A stretch of DNA of 64,000 nucleotides. Origin: JAKJEP01 sp964580995 (GTDB lineage Bacteria > Planctomycetota > Phycisphaerae > Sedimentisphaerales > SM23-30). The notes beneath the pieces are model-generated. The model ran no database searches. It was not told where the DNA came from and saw only the letters and a list, made by a program, of their open reading frames with translations. How positions within the stretch are numbered: position 1 is the stretch's first letter; every line of letters starts with the position of its first letter. The position numbers and the translations under genes are program-made. Shown here in pieces: positions 51,699 to 61,006 of the stretch. The stretch spans positions 52,413 through 116,412 of the forward strand of contig CAZOMV010000001.1 of NCBI GenBank assembly GCA_964580995.1, in the 5' to 3' direction.

Positions 51699-53237
51699 AT
51701 GACCTATTTGGCGGTTCCCATTTGTGCAAAAGACCAACAGGAAGTATCAAAGGCAATCGAGCAGGTCCGCACCGCTGGTGCCGAACTGCTGGAACTGCGC
51801 CTCGATTTTCTCGCTACCCCAACTCCCGAAACCATTCGCCAGCTTGTCACCGAAGCGGAAAAATCCAACCTGCCCATCATCGCCACCTGCCGCCCAGCCT
51901 GGGAAGGGGGCCAATACCCCGCCGACGAGCCATCCCGCGAGGCAATCCTTACTACCGCCGCCCGCGCCGGGGCTGACTATGTCGATATCGAACTGATCGC
52001 CCTGGAACAAAACCAAATCCATCGCGAGAACATACTCACCGATACCAACACCAAACTCATCGTCAGCAGCCACGATTTCCGCGAAAAACCTGCCGACCTC
52101 GCTGGCCGCTGGCGGCGCATCCAGCGGCAAAATCCCGACATCGGCAAGCTGGTGTACATGGCCAACCGCATCACCGACAATTTCGCCGCCCTGGATTTAC
52201 TGCACGAGAATCCCGGCTCCATCATCCTGACTATGGGCGAGGCCGGCCAGCTCGGCCGACTGCTCGCCAAAAAGCTGGGCGGCTTCCTCACCTTCGCCAG
52301 CCTCACCTCCGGTGCCGAGTCCGCCCCCGGGCAGATTACGGCCCGCCAGATGCTGGACACCTTCCGCTGGCCCGCCGTCAGCGCCGCCACCCGCCTTTAC
52401 GGCGTCATCGGCTGCCCCGTGGCCCATTCGATGAGTCCGGCTATCCATAACGCGGCCTTTGCGGAAACGGGGTATAATGGCATTTACCTGCCGCTGCGGG
52501 TAGAAGACACCCCGGATGAGTTTGACCGTTTTATCGAGGGAATAACCGATCGAAGTTGGCTGGATTTTCACGGCTTGAGCGTCACCATCCCGCACAAACA
52601 CCATGCCCTGGCGTTTGCGAAAAAACAGGGCGGTTTTCTCGAACCGTTAGCGGAGAAGATCGGAGCGGTCAATACGCTGATTCTGAATAAAAATGGGCTG
52701 TGGAAGGGCTATAATACCGATTATGCCGGGGCGATGCAGGCGTTATCGGAGGTGCTGGGATTGGAAAGGCCTGATTTTTGCGGAATGCCTGCCGCGGTGA
52801 TCGGGGCGGGCGGGGTCGCGCGGGCGATGGTGGCGGGTTTGACCGATACCGGCGCTCAGGTGACGATTATCAATCGCACGGTAGAAAAGGCCCGGCAACT
52901 GGCAGGTGAATTCGGCTGCCGGTGGTCTGCTTTGCAGGACCTGAACCGCCTGGATGCCCGGTTGGTGGTCAACTGCACCAGTATCGGTATGCTGCCGGAT
53001 GTTGCCGGTATGCCGCTGCCTGCCGGATTGCTGCGAAAGGACATGCTGGTATTCGATACGGTTTATAATCCCATGGATACCATGCTGTTACGGCAAGCCC
53101 GGCAGGCGGGGGCGAAAACCGTAGATGGGGTCAGCATGTTTGTCAACCAGGCGGCGATTCAGTTTGAGCTTTTTACCGGCCAGCCGGCCCCAGCGGCCTT
53201 AATGCGGCAGGTGGTAATAAACCGATTGCGGCAATAA
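51699..53237 (+). CDS. aroDE: Bifunctional 3-dehydroquinate dehydratase / shikimate dehydrogenase
   Basis: A 512-residue fusion of steps 3 and 4 of the shikimate pathway. Type I AroD (residues 1-230): ELRLDFLATP, ATCRPAWEGGQYPADE, VSSHDFREKP (catalytic His) and GKLVYMANRITD (Schiff-base Lys). AroE (233-512): LYGVIGCPVAHSMSPAIHNA, GLSVTIPHKHHALAF with the catalytic Lys, GYNTDYAGAMQAL, AVIGAGGVARAMVAGL and GVSMFVNQAAIQFELFTGQ. Fusions of this order are known in plants and Planctomycetota-related bacteria. Codon bias changes sharply near 52430, just after the domain boundary, from mainly C-ending to mixed/G-ending codons. Confidence 0.97.
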   Translation: MTYLAVPICAKDQQEVSKAIEQVRTAGAELLELRLDFLATPTPETIRQLVTEAEKSNLPIIATCRPAWEGGQYPADEPSREAILTTAARAGADYVDIELIALEQNQIHRENILTDTNTKLIVSSHDFREKPADLAGRWRRIQRQNPDIGKLVYMANRITDNFAALDLLHENPGSIILTMGEAGQLGRLLAKKLGGFLTFASLTSGAESAPGQITARQMLDTFRWPAVSAATRLYGVIGCPVAHSMSPAIHNAAFAETGYNGIYLPLRVEDTPDEFDRFIEGITDRSWLDFHGLSVTIPHKHHALAFAKKQGGFLEPLAEKIGAVNTLILNKNGLWKGYNTDYAGAMQALSEVLGLERPDFCGMPAAVIGAGGVARAMVAGLTDTGAQVTIINRTVEKARQLAGEFGCRWSALQDLNRLDARLVVNCTSIGMLPDVAGMPLPAGLLRKDMLVFDTVYNPMDTMLLRQARQAGAKTVDGVSMFVNQAAIQFELFTGQPAPAALMRQVVINRLRQ

Positions 53238-53289
53238 TATGCCGGATCCGGTGGAATTGTGGGTATTGCCAATCAGGTCGGATAGGGGA

Positions 53290-53318
53290 TTGACCATCCT
53301 AAATTTTCATGGTATAAT
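53290..53318 (+). promoter_or_regulatory. Promoter of the cytidylate-kinase-like gene
   Basis: TTGACC (53290-53295), 17-bp spacer, TATAAT (53313-53318). It predicts a start near 53325 and a leader of about 57 nt. Confidence 0.78.
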
Positions 53319-53381
53319 AAATTATAGCCGATCAAGTAGATAACGTTCGATTCCGGGCGTGAATGAGAATGGAGAAATGAG

Positions 53382-54104
53382 ATGTCAGGTAAATTTTATC
53401 AGAATCCTGCCGTGAGTGGTATTGTCGAACGTCAAATGCGGATGTGGGAATTGGCTAGGGAAAGTGAGCCGGTCCGCTTGAGCGACGGGCGCGAGATTGA
53501 CTATATTACCATCAGCCGGGAACTGGGCAGCGGGGGGGAGGAAATAGGGCAACTATTAGCGGACCTGATGAAATGGAACATGTACGACAAGGATATTTTG
53601 AATTACCTGGCCGAAGATATGAATGTTCACAAAAGCGTAGTCGAATGCGTGGACGAACGGACTACCAACTGGATTGATGACTGGATTGAGTCTCTTTTTG
53701 CGACGGATTCCTCCCGTCATGTCGATCAGTTAAGTTATTGCCGCCATCTGACGCGGGTCTTGCTGGTAATCAGCAAGCTGGGGCAGGCGATTATCATCGG
53801 CCGGGCCGCAGGCCTGCTCCTGCCGCGGGAACGGGGGCTGAGCGTGCGGGTTACAGCCCCGTTCGAGGTTCGGTGCCAGCGGTATGCGGGCCAGCATAAT
53901 ATCTCCCTGAAACAGGCCCACTCAGCCGTCCAGAAAGCGGATAAAAAACAGATTCAGTTTGTCCGGGATTATCTGGACAAGGATATTCACGACCCCAGAT
54001 ATTATGATATCGTTTTCAATACCGGCAAACTGGTACCGCAGTCGGTTGCCAAACTTATCTGGAGGGCTTTCGATCAGCGGAAGCTGGCCGAACAGAAAAA
54101 GTAG
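53382..54104 (+). CDS. Cytidylate kinase-like protein
   Basis: A 240-residue P-loop protein of the cytidylate kinase-like (CMP-kinase-related) family. ITISRELGSGGEEIGQLLAD is the nucleotide-binding loop in the form seen in this family (GSGG...). WNMYDKDILNYLAEDM, GQAIIIGRAAGLLL, ERGLSVRVTAPFEVRCQRY and DYLDKDIHDPRYYDIVFNTGKL are characteristic. Substrate specificity is unproven. It has its own promoter; the next gene is convergent. Confidence 0.9.
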   Translation: MSGKFYQNPAVSGIVERQMRMWELARESEPVRLSDGREIDYITISRELGSGGEEIGQLLADLMKWNMYDKDILNYLAEDMNVHKSVVECVDERTTNWIDDWIESLFATDSSRHVDQLSYCRHLTRVLLVISKLGQAIIIGRAAGLLLPRERGLSVRVTAPFEVRCQRYAGQHNISLKQAHSAVQKADKKQIQFVRDYLDKDIHDPRYYDIVFNTGKLVPQSVAKLIWRAFDQRKLAEQKK

Positions 54105-54129
54105 TCGTTCCGAACCAATCGCGGGGAAA

Positions 54130-55977
54130 TTATTTGACGAACAACCAGTATTGCGCCAGAATAATCAGGTCGGCAAGTGAGATATTGCCATCCGGCGGAG
54201 TAGATAGATCAGCCTGGGGATTCCAGAGCGGTTCTCCCGATTGCGTATCCCAGGCCGCCGCCATCACCGCGAAATCGCCTAAATCCACGTCACCGTCTTC
54301 ATCAATATCCGGCGCAAACGGAGCGATGCTGACATCGTCGATACGCCACGATACGGCTGAGCTGGATTGATAGGAACCATCCGCGGAAAAACGCAGGGCG
54401 AAAAAAGGACTCCAGCCGTTGGCTGGTACCAGGTGCTGATAGGTATGAAACGTCGGCGAATAAACACCATTGGAACGGATCGAATGTAATAGCTTCCATT
54501 TCAGCGTGGTATCGAGATACTCCACCTTCAGATACCAGTTATTGAGGATATTGTTCTGGCTGACTTTATACGAAATCAGCGCCGGCTGGTCGATGTGAAT
54601 CGGTCGGGTTCGAGCGGTTCCCATCTGAATATAGCCGTCGTAGCCTTTCCGCATGGTAATTTCGAGCCGTCCATAACTTAGCATGGCCTTATCCGCTTCG
54701 ATCCAGCGGGCCGAATCGAGATAATATGAACCGCCGCCGGAACCGTAGGAAAAATCATCCCCAAAAGGCAGTTCCAGGCTGGTTACGGAAATCGTGCCGT
54801 CCGACAGGCAGGAACGGGTTTTTCCGGCATTGATCGTCTCGATGGAAAACGGGCCGAAGGAATGATAGCCACCCGAACAATCGCCCTGGGAAGGGCACAT
54901 AATCCGGCACCAGTTTTCATACCCGTCGCAGTGGATCGCGCCGAAAACATGGGCGATTTCATGCGCTGCCACGGCGATGCGTTTATCGAGTTGCGTCGAA
55001 AAAGTCGTTTGCGACAGGCTGTACTGGCTGGAGTAGCAAACCTCGTCCGCAAAAGCCCGGCCGATGGTTGCCCCATCCAGGTCTTTGCCGGTAAACAAAT
55101 GCACCATATCTCTCTGGATATCGTCATGATTCGTCTGCCATTGGGTTTTTAACTGGTTCAGCAGCGTACTGGAATTCGTCGAGGTATAAGGATCGGATGC
55201 ATCATCGGTGCGGATGATGATGTGGGTGATCTCAAAGGCAACCTGGGTATCCATTTCGTAAATGAACGAGGCACCATTCATGATCGTTTCGATATCGGCG
55301 ATCACGGCGTTCGGATCCTGTCCCTTGGCGGCATAATATTCATAATCCGTGTCACAGGCGATTTCGCAAATTCGTACATCCATGTCGTTGCTGGAAGTCG
55401 CCGCCTCCATCTGGATCCCCGCCGCCGGGTCGAGTTCCGTGTCCAGGCCGCAAACGCCGGGTTCTTCCGCCACATCATTTTGCCGATAGACAAGGTGGGC
55501 GTTAAGTTCCGCCGCCAGCCCGTCAGCCGGTTGGATGGAATAATTATTTTCCGGCTCCTGCCCGGTATAAATATCGGCACAGAGCCGTCCGTTACGCATC
55601 ATGGCACTGATCCGGCTGTTGTCCAGGCCGCGCAGGTAGCCGCGATAACTGCACGAGGGTCCCACTGGTATCGGGCGTAAGGTACCGCCGGGTTCCTGAA
55701 TAGATACTGAAAAACCCAGACTGCGCACCGAAAATGGATAAAGAACCATCTCCTGCCGCTGCTGTCCCAGTTGAACCGAAACCACAATTTCTTCGTTGGG
55801 ATCTTGCCGGAATAGAAGTGATTGTACGGAAACTTCGCTGGCGCGGACCTGATTCAACAGGGACTCATAAACGCCGGTTGGCAGTTGCGATTGAATGACT
55901 TGGGCCGGACAGGGCGTGAAAAAAACAGCCAAACTAACCAGCAGCGAAATACCTGCAGAGACGCCTATGGTTTTCAT
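54130..55977 (-). CDS. Secreted metzincin metalloprotease with dockerin-like C-terminus
   Basis: A 615-residue exported protein. A signal peptide (ISLLVSLAVFFTPCPAQ) precedes a pro-region. The zinc site HEIAHVFGAIHCDG (HExxHxxGxxH) belongs to the reprolysin/M12-type metzincins. The mid-C-terminal part (GDDFSYGSGGGSYYLDSARW) is a beta-sandwich, and the end (DEDGDVDLGDFAVMAAAW, NISLADLIILAQYWLF) is the dockerin-like double calcium motif shared with the LRR protein. AAGGAA precedes the ATG. Probable role: extracellular protein degradation, or processing of surface proteins. Confidence 0.92.
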   Translation of the reverse strand: MKTIGVSAGISLLVSLAVFFTPCPAQVIQSQLPTGVYESLLNQVRASEVSVQSLLFRQDPNEEIVVSVQLGQQRQEMVLYPFSVRSLGFSVSIQEPGGTLRPIPVGPSCSYRGYLRGLDNSRISAMMRNGRLCADIYTGQEPENNYSIQPADGLAAELNAHLVYRQNDVAEEPGVCGLDTELDPAAGIQMEAATSSNDMDVRICEIACDTDYEYYAAKGQDPNAVIADIETIMNGASFIYEMDTQVAFEITHIIIRTDDASDPYTSTNSSTLLNQLKTQWQTNHDDIQRDMVHLFTGKDLDGATIGRAFADEVCYSSQYSLSQTTFSTQLDKRIAVAAHEIAHVFGAIHCDGYENWCRIMCPSQGDCSGGYHSFGPFSIETINAGKTRSCLSDGTISVTSLELPFGDDFSYGSGGGSYYLDSARWIEADKAMLSYGRLEITMRKGYDGYIQMGTARTRPIHIDQPALISYKVSQNNILNNWYLKVEYLDTTLKWKLLHSIRSNGVYSPTFHTYQHLVPANGWSPFFALRFSADGSYQSSSAVSWRIDDVSIAPFAPDIDEDGDVDLGDFAVMAAAWDTQSGEPLWNPQADLSTPPDGNISLADLIILAQYWLFVK

Positions 55978-56042
55978 AAATCTTTTCCTTTTCTCCTTTT
56001 GAACAAGACTATCCTACCCCAAATCGCATGGAAAGTCAAGTT

Positions 56043-59000
56043 TTATGGTTGCTGGATCATCAAAATCTGATAGGCAAATTCCCCTTTCTGCGTCTGGAAT
56101 TGCAAGAGCGGCCCGTCGGCGGCAAAATCTACCGGCCGAATGGTTGTCTGGCCGGAATCAATTGCGGTTATGGATTTGACTTTCCGCTGGCTTTTCCCGG
56201 TAAGTGGGTCCATCTGTAATGTAATCGAAAACGGCTCCAGCGCCGGCAGGGGGGTAATCGTTATGATTCCCGGCTGCATTTCACAGCGAAAAGCCCCGCA
56301 GGTGGCCGCCGGTCCAAAATCCGCCGGGATTTGTTGAAAATTCCATCGAGACGAAGTATCGGTTGGCTGTGGGTACGCGATCAGCCGCACCTGGGTGATC
56401 TGGCTATCCTGTCCCTCCGCCACGATTTTCCCCAGGCGGTTGCCCCGGTCGCTGTCCTGGCCGCCCTCCAGCAAATAACGGTATCCGGTAGCCGGCTCAT
56501 ACAAACCGATGACAATTTCATACTCGCCCGGTCCCATACTCTCCGGTATTTCGATTACGCGATCAGCGCCGGTATGAATGGTGCCCTGCCAGGCGCTGGT
56601 GCCCGGCTGAGGATTCTGATCGCCCTGAAAGGCGATCGTATCACGGCGTTCCGCCTGGTTATTTTTAAAGTGCAGGAAGATAGCCGCATCTTTGGTCAGG
56701 GACTGGCTCACCTCCCAATCCACCAGCAGTTTGAATTTGCGACCGCCCAGATATTCCAGACCTTTCGCAGTCGGCCGAATCGCCAGTGCCCCGCCGGGAT
56801 TGAATCCGCGGCCGTTCACGTAAAACCGGCCCGGCCCGCTTGACTGCTCCACAATCAGCCCCTGGATCTTTTCGATACTCGTCCGGATTTCCCCGTTGAC
56901 GGCATAAAACCCATATTCCGGCAGTATCTTCCCAGCCACCGCCCAATCCGATTCCCCCCGGTTCACATACACCTTCGCCCCGTTGTTCCAGGTGATGATC
57001 TGTCGGTGCATATTGTTTTCATGGAATTCGACATTTTGAATGGTATCGGTAGCGATGCTCCGGATAAAATCCTGGGCCAGCCAGTATTTTCGCACCGCTC
57101 CCCGTCCGGCAAGATCCGGAGCGAATACCTCCCGGTCGATCATCAGGCTATGCCCGGTCAAAATTTCCGCGCTGAGATAATCATCGCTTTCGATGCCGTG
57201 TTCTATTCGCGATTTGTCCCCCTGGTAGCGATTGGAATAGCCGACCCCGTGCAGGCTGAACTTGTCGTGCAGCACCGCGTCATACCAGGGCACCCGCTGC
57301 CAACTGCGGCAGGGTATGTGGTAACAAAAGGGTTCTGACTCTGTTGTCAATCGGAGAAACTGGCAATCCGCGCCATCCAGATAACCCACCAACTGGTCAT
57401 CTCCGGCTTCAGAGGTGGTCACCGCGCCGCCCAGGTAATCCTGAATCCAGCGGAAGGTTTCGCCCCAGTATTTTCGTGTTTCCAGCATGGAGTGAAAGGC
57501 ACCCGTCCGGTCATAAAAATCAAACATGTCGATCGACGTGAACACGTCGATAAAATAATGAGTGGGTTTGAGATTTTTCTTGATGAGTTGCAGATTCCTC
57601 TGCACAAAGGGAGCAATATGGTCCGGCCGCCACCGGTAACTCTGGGCCTGGCGTCCTTCGTTATACCAGGCCTTAACCGGCTCGCCTGCTTCCGTAAAAC
57701 TAATGTGGTCGTAGCTGTACTCCTCCGCGTCCGGATAAAAATCAATATAATTGTCATGCAATCCCCAGGGAATCCCCTCTTTCTCGCAGATATCCCCGAT
57801 CTTCCGCATATCTGCAATCGTTCCCAGCACCGGAGTGGGTGGGTACACATCCGGAAGCCGGTAATCATATCCCCAACGCTGCCAGTCATGCAGGGTTAGC
57901 ATCGAATCCGTTAATCCATACGCGATCATGTTTTTCATCAAATCCGCATTATCAGCATATCGTCCGCCCCAGATATCGAATACAAACCGGCCCGCCTTGT
58001 TCGAAAATCCCGGCGCCGGCCGCCGCGGATCAATATCCCGGTATCGGATCGCGCAGTCAAAGGCGCCCTGGTTGCCAGGGACCAGAGTTATCATGCCGTT
58101 CATATGGGTATGCAGGGTATATAGTTTTTCATCGGGCTGGACTTCCAAATAGTCCGGCGGATTGTCACATGCCGTCAATACGGACATGCCGTTTTCGAAA
58201 TCAAATCCTACATGGCTGGTCGAAAGCGTATGCCCGCCGTACCCGACCTGAAAGGCCCCCGGATCCTCGATGCAGTATCCATGCCCGTAGTACACCCGCG
58301 GTGCCTTTTGATCGGCCCGGCCCAGGGCCAAATCCGTAATCCGCTGTGGGCATTCGCACCGGATTCGCAGCCCAGACCTCTCCGGCCAGATAATAACCGT
58401 CAAATCCACCGGTTCCGTTCCCTGCTTCATCGCATGCCGAATCCGCAGCGTTTTTGTGGCCGGATCATATTCGGTGTCCACATTTTCGATCTGGATTTGC
58501 GGGGGATACCCGCCCAGCTTCAATCCCAGGATCGCAACCTGCATCCCATCAAATAGTACGCATGGATCGGATTTTCCCAGGGCGATGGCCGCGTCAAGGA
58601 TCCCATTGTTGCCCGGGACCACCGCTGCGGAATATCCATCCTCCAGCGCAAATACAAATTCATCCGTGTCATTCGTTTTGGCTCCGTTTACTATCTGTCT
58701 GGCCCGCTGCCGCAAAAGTTCCTTTTGCTGCTCCGTTATTGGTTCGGCCAGTTGTCCCGCAATCACCATCGGCTCCGCCCAAAACGAGGAATCGCAGGTG
58801 GTATCATTTTTGGGTCCCGGATGGCTCTCCAGCCGCAAAAAAATCTCCTGCCCCGCGAACCCGCTCAGATCCGCCTGACCCTCCACCCAGGTTTTGCTGT
58901 CCGTATGCCGCTCGAAAACTTTTTCCTCGCCCACCCACACCCGGAAGGTTACTCCGTCGCTGGGCGGTTCCGGGGCGGTATGATCCCGGATGGAGTTGGC

Positions 59001-59741
59001 AAATACCAGTTGAATTGGCTGGGCGGCCGGCAGCCGCAAATGATATTCCGCAAAAATGGTCCCCGGCCCGCCCCGCCAGGTTGGGTGCATGTTGATCGCC
59101 TTTTTCGTACTCCCCCGGCTCATCACGCATCGGCTAAAGCTTGCCCCACTTTCGGCCGCCGTTCCTTCCCAGCCCACCGGCATATAGATCATCGCTTGAT
59201 TAAAATACTGCCAGCCAATCCTTTGCGTTTTAATCAAATCCAGACGTACAGCCGCTGACTCCGGTATCACAGTAAGAGGAATTTCTTCCCCGCTGGTGGA
59301 GGAGTTTACCGGTTTTGTAAAATTGCTTTCAAAAACTTGTATCGCATGGGCTGAAAACGAACGGCCGGCATCCGAAAAATCTGCGTAGATATGAACCGGA
59401 TACAACGCAGAATAAGCCCCTTGGCCCGCCGCGATCCGGAAGGTCACCACTTCTTCCCGGCCCGGCGCAACTTCAATGGATTGGGCCGACTCACCCACCG
59501 CCTGCCATTCATCCACCAGCCCCGCCATTCGCAGTTTTACCGCCAGGGTATTATCTCCGCCATTTCGCACTGTCACAGCCACCTCCTGCGGCTGCTCATA
59601 TTCCCGTACCGGTCCCACTTCCCCGATACTCAGCTTCAAAGGCCCTTCCTGTACGATATGCCCGTCAAAGCCCTCCACGGGAAGAACCAGAACCGAAAGA
59701 ATAAGCAGAATGCAAATCGAAGGGCGTTTAGTAAAGTTCAT
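56043..59741 (-). CDS. Large secreted glycoside-hydrolase-like protein (DUF5696/GH101-like)
   Basis: A 1232-residue exported protein. A signal peptide (ICILLILSVLVLPVEG) is followed by an Ig-like domain (EVAVTVRNGGDNTLAVKLRM) and a jelly-roll-like module (FRVWVGEEKVFERHTD). A central region of about 600 residues (residues 480-950) looks like a TIM barrel: FVFDIWGGRYADNADLMKN, YGLTDSMLTLHDWQRWGYDY, PWGLHDNYIDFYPDAEEYSY, THYFIDVFTSIDMFDFYDR and TTSEAGDDQLVGYLDGADCQ. The Asp/Glu positions suit a retaining glycosidase. C-terminal beta domains follow. The family call is by overall pattern only. AGGAGATACC precedes the ATG. Substrate unknown. Confidence 0.75.
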   Translation of the reverse strand: MNFTKRPSICILLILSVLVLPVEGFDGHIVQEGPLKLSIGEVGPVREYEQPQEVAVTVRNGGDNTLAVKLRMAGLVDEWQAVGESAQSIEVAPGREEVVTFRIAAGQGAYSALYPVHIYADFSDAGRSFSAHAIQVFESNFTKPVNSSTSGEEIPLTVIPESAAVRLDLIKTQRIGWQYFNQAMIYMPVGWEGTAAESGASFSRCVMSRGSTKKAINMHPTWRGGPGTIFAEYHLRLPAAQPIQLVFANSIRDHTAPEPPSDGVTFRVWVGEEKVFERHTDSKTWVEGQADLSGFAGQEIFLRLESHPGPKNDTTCDSSFWAEPMVIAGQLAEPITEQQKELLRQRARQIVNGAKTNDTDEFVFALEDGYSAAVVPGNNGILDAAIALGKSDPCVLFDGMQVAILGLKLGGYPPQIQIENVDTEYDPATKTLRIRHAMKQGTEPVDLTVIIWPERSGLRIRCECPQRITDLALGRADQKAPRVYYGHGYCIEDPGAFQVGYGGHTLSTSHVGFDFENGMSVLTACDNPPDYLEVQPDEKLYTLHTHMNGMITLVPGNQGAFDCAIRYRDIDPRRPAPGFSNKAGRFVFDIWGGRYADNADLMKNMIAYGLTDSMLTLHDWQRWGYDYRLPDVYPPTPVLGTIADMRKIGDICEKEGIPWGLHDNYIDFYPDAEEYSYDHISFTEAGEPVKAWYNEGRQAQSYRWRPDHIAPFVQRNLQLIKKNLKPTHYFIDVFTSIDMFDFYDRTGAFHSMLETRKYWGETFRWIQDYLGGAVTTSEAGDDQLVGYLDGADCQFLRLTTESEPFCYHIPCRSWQRVPWYDAVLHDKFSLHGVGYSNRYQGDKSRIEHGIESDDYLSAEILTGHSLMIDREVFAPDLAGRGAVRKYWLAQDFIRSIATDTIQNVEFHENNMHRQIITWNNGAKVYVNRGESDWAVAGKILPEYGFYAVNGEIRTSIEKIQGLIVEQSSGPGRFYVNGRGFNPGGALAIRPTAKGLEYLGGRKFKLLVDWEVSQSLTKDAAIFLHFKNNQAERRDTIAFQGDQNPQPGTSAWQGTIHTGADRVIEIPESMGPGEYEIVIGLYEPATGYRYLLEGGQDSDRGNRLGKIVAEGQDSQITQVRLIAYPQPTDTSSRWNFQQIPADFGPAATCGAFRCEMQPGIITITPLPALEPFSITLQMDPLTGKSQRKVKSITAIDSGQTTIRPVDFAADGPLLQFQTQKGEFAYQILMIQQP

Positions 59742-59925
59742 GAGCGGTATCTCCTGTTTAAAACAACTAATGTATAGTTCAGATATCGAATCTCTGCAAT
59801 GCCGGATTTTCGCGTAGTTCTAATTTAAGACTTTAATGGATCGGTAACGTTTGTTAAAATCTTATTTTACAGGCATTTTTGTATATGTTGTCTGGAAACA
59901 GGACTAAACTCGGAGAACCTGGCGC

Positions 59926-60813
59926 ATGAAACAGTCTTTTCTACGGTGTTTTAAGTTGTTGCTGGTTATGGTGTTGGGGGGGTGCGGAGGTCCGCAATCG
60001 AACTGTACGATAGAGGTCCAGGAAGTGAATCCCTGGACGCATCTTAACTTTAAGAATGATCCCGGGAATTTTCAATTTGCTATCGTCGGGGATCATGCCG
60101 GCGGTCATCGGCCCGGTGTGATGGATGATGCGGTACGAAAACTGAATCTGATGCAGCCGGAGTTTGTTCTTTGTGTCGGCGATTTGATCGAGGGTTATAC
60201 GGAGGATGAAGCGGCCCTGGACCGGATGTGGGACGAATTTGAGGGGATGGCCGATCAACTGCAGATGCCCTTTTTCTATCTGCCTGGTAATCATGACGAT
60301 ACCAACGAAACCATGCTGCGGAAATGGCAGCAGCGGTTTGGCCGTCCGTATTATCATTTTGTATATCAGGATGTCCTGTTTCTGTTTTTAGACAGCGAAG
60401 ACCCGCCGCGCGGCCACGAATCCTCGAATTTCAGCCCCGAACAACTGGATTATTTTCGATCTGTACTGAAAAAGAATACCGGAAATCGCTGGACCATGAT
60501 TTTTGTCCATAAGCCTTTGTGGGAGTCCGAACACCCCGGCTGGCTGGAATTCGAGAAGATGGTGGCGGATCGGAATTACACCGTATTTGCCGGCCACGCC
60601 CATGCTTATGCGCTGACCCATCGTCTGGATAAAAAATATTTCCGGCTGGGCTTAACCGGCGGCGTTCTGCCTGCCCCAGTCCCGGAAGCGGAATTGCCCG
60701 ATGAGATTACCTGGGTCACGATGACCGATCAGGGGCCGGTTCTGGCCAATATCCTGCTGCGGGGCATTTTGGATGAAGAAACGCCCCCGCCCGTAAATAC
60801 CGGCCAAAAATAA
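59926..60813 (+). CDS. Calcineurin-like metallophosphoesterase lipoprotein
   Basis: A 295-residue lipoprotein. The signal peptide ends in LGGC, then the phosphoesterase core: FAIVGDHAGGHRPG (the usual D-x-H as GDHAGG), CVGDLIEGYTEDE (GDxx), YLPGNHDDTNE (GNHD), FVHKPLWESEHPG and FAGHAHAYALTHRL (GHxH). All five metal-ligand motifs are recognisable, so it is likely active. It may act on extracytoplasmic phosphate esters; the substrate cannot be inferred. It follows the giant glycosidase-like gene on the opposite strand. Confidence 0.93.
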   Translation: MKQSFLRCFKLLLVMVLGGCGGPQSNCTIEVQEVNPWTHLNFKNDPGNFQFAIVGDHAGGHRPGVMDDAVRKLNLMQPEFVLCVGDLIEGYTEDEAALDRMWDEFEGMADQLQMPFFYLPGNHDDTNETMLRKWQQRFGRPYYHFVYQDVLFLFLDSEDPPRGHESSNFSPEQLDYFRSVLKKNTGNRWTMIFVHKPLWESEHPGWLEFEKMVADRNYTVFAGHAHAYALTHRLDKKYFRLGLTGGVLPAPVPEAELPDEITWVTMTDQGPVLANILLRGILDEETPPPVNTGQK

Positions 60814-60874
60814 CATATCATCTTATAAAACAATAATTTGCGGCAAAAACCGGCAAAATTTCACCTGAAATAGA

Positions 60875-60903
60875 TTGACCGGCAAGCGAACCTATTTTAA
60901 AAT
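60875..60903 (+). promoter_or_regulatory. Putative promoter of the unknown 369-aa gene
   Basis: TTGACC (60875-60880), 17-bp spacer, TAAAAT (60898-60903). It predicts a start near 60910 and a leader of about 97 nt. Confidence 0.7.
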
Positions 60904-61006
60904 CATTAGGTAGCACGTTTCAAATTCGTAAATTTCGATATTCGCACAGCTTGCACTTGTATCATAACCGTTAGCAGCCGCTTAAACCGGGCAAGGTAAG
61001 GTAGTT

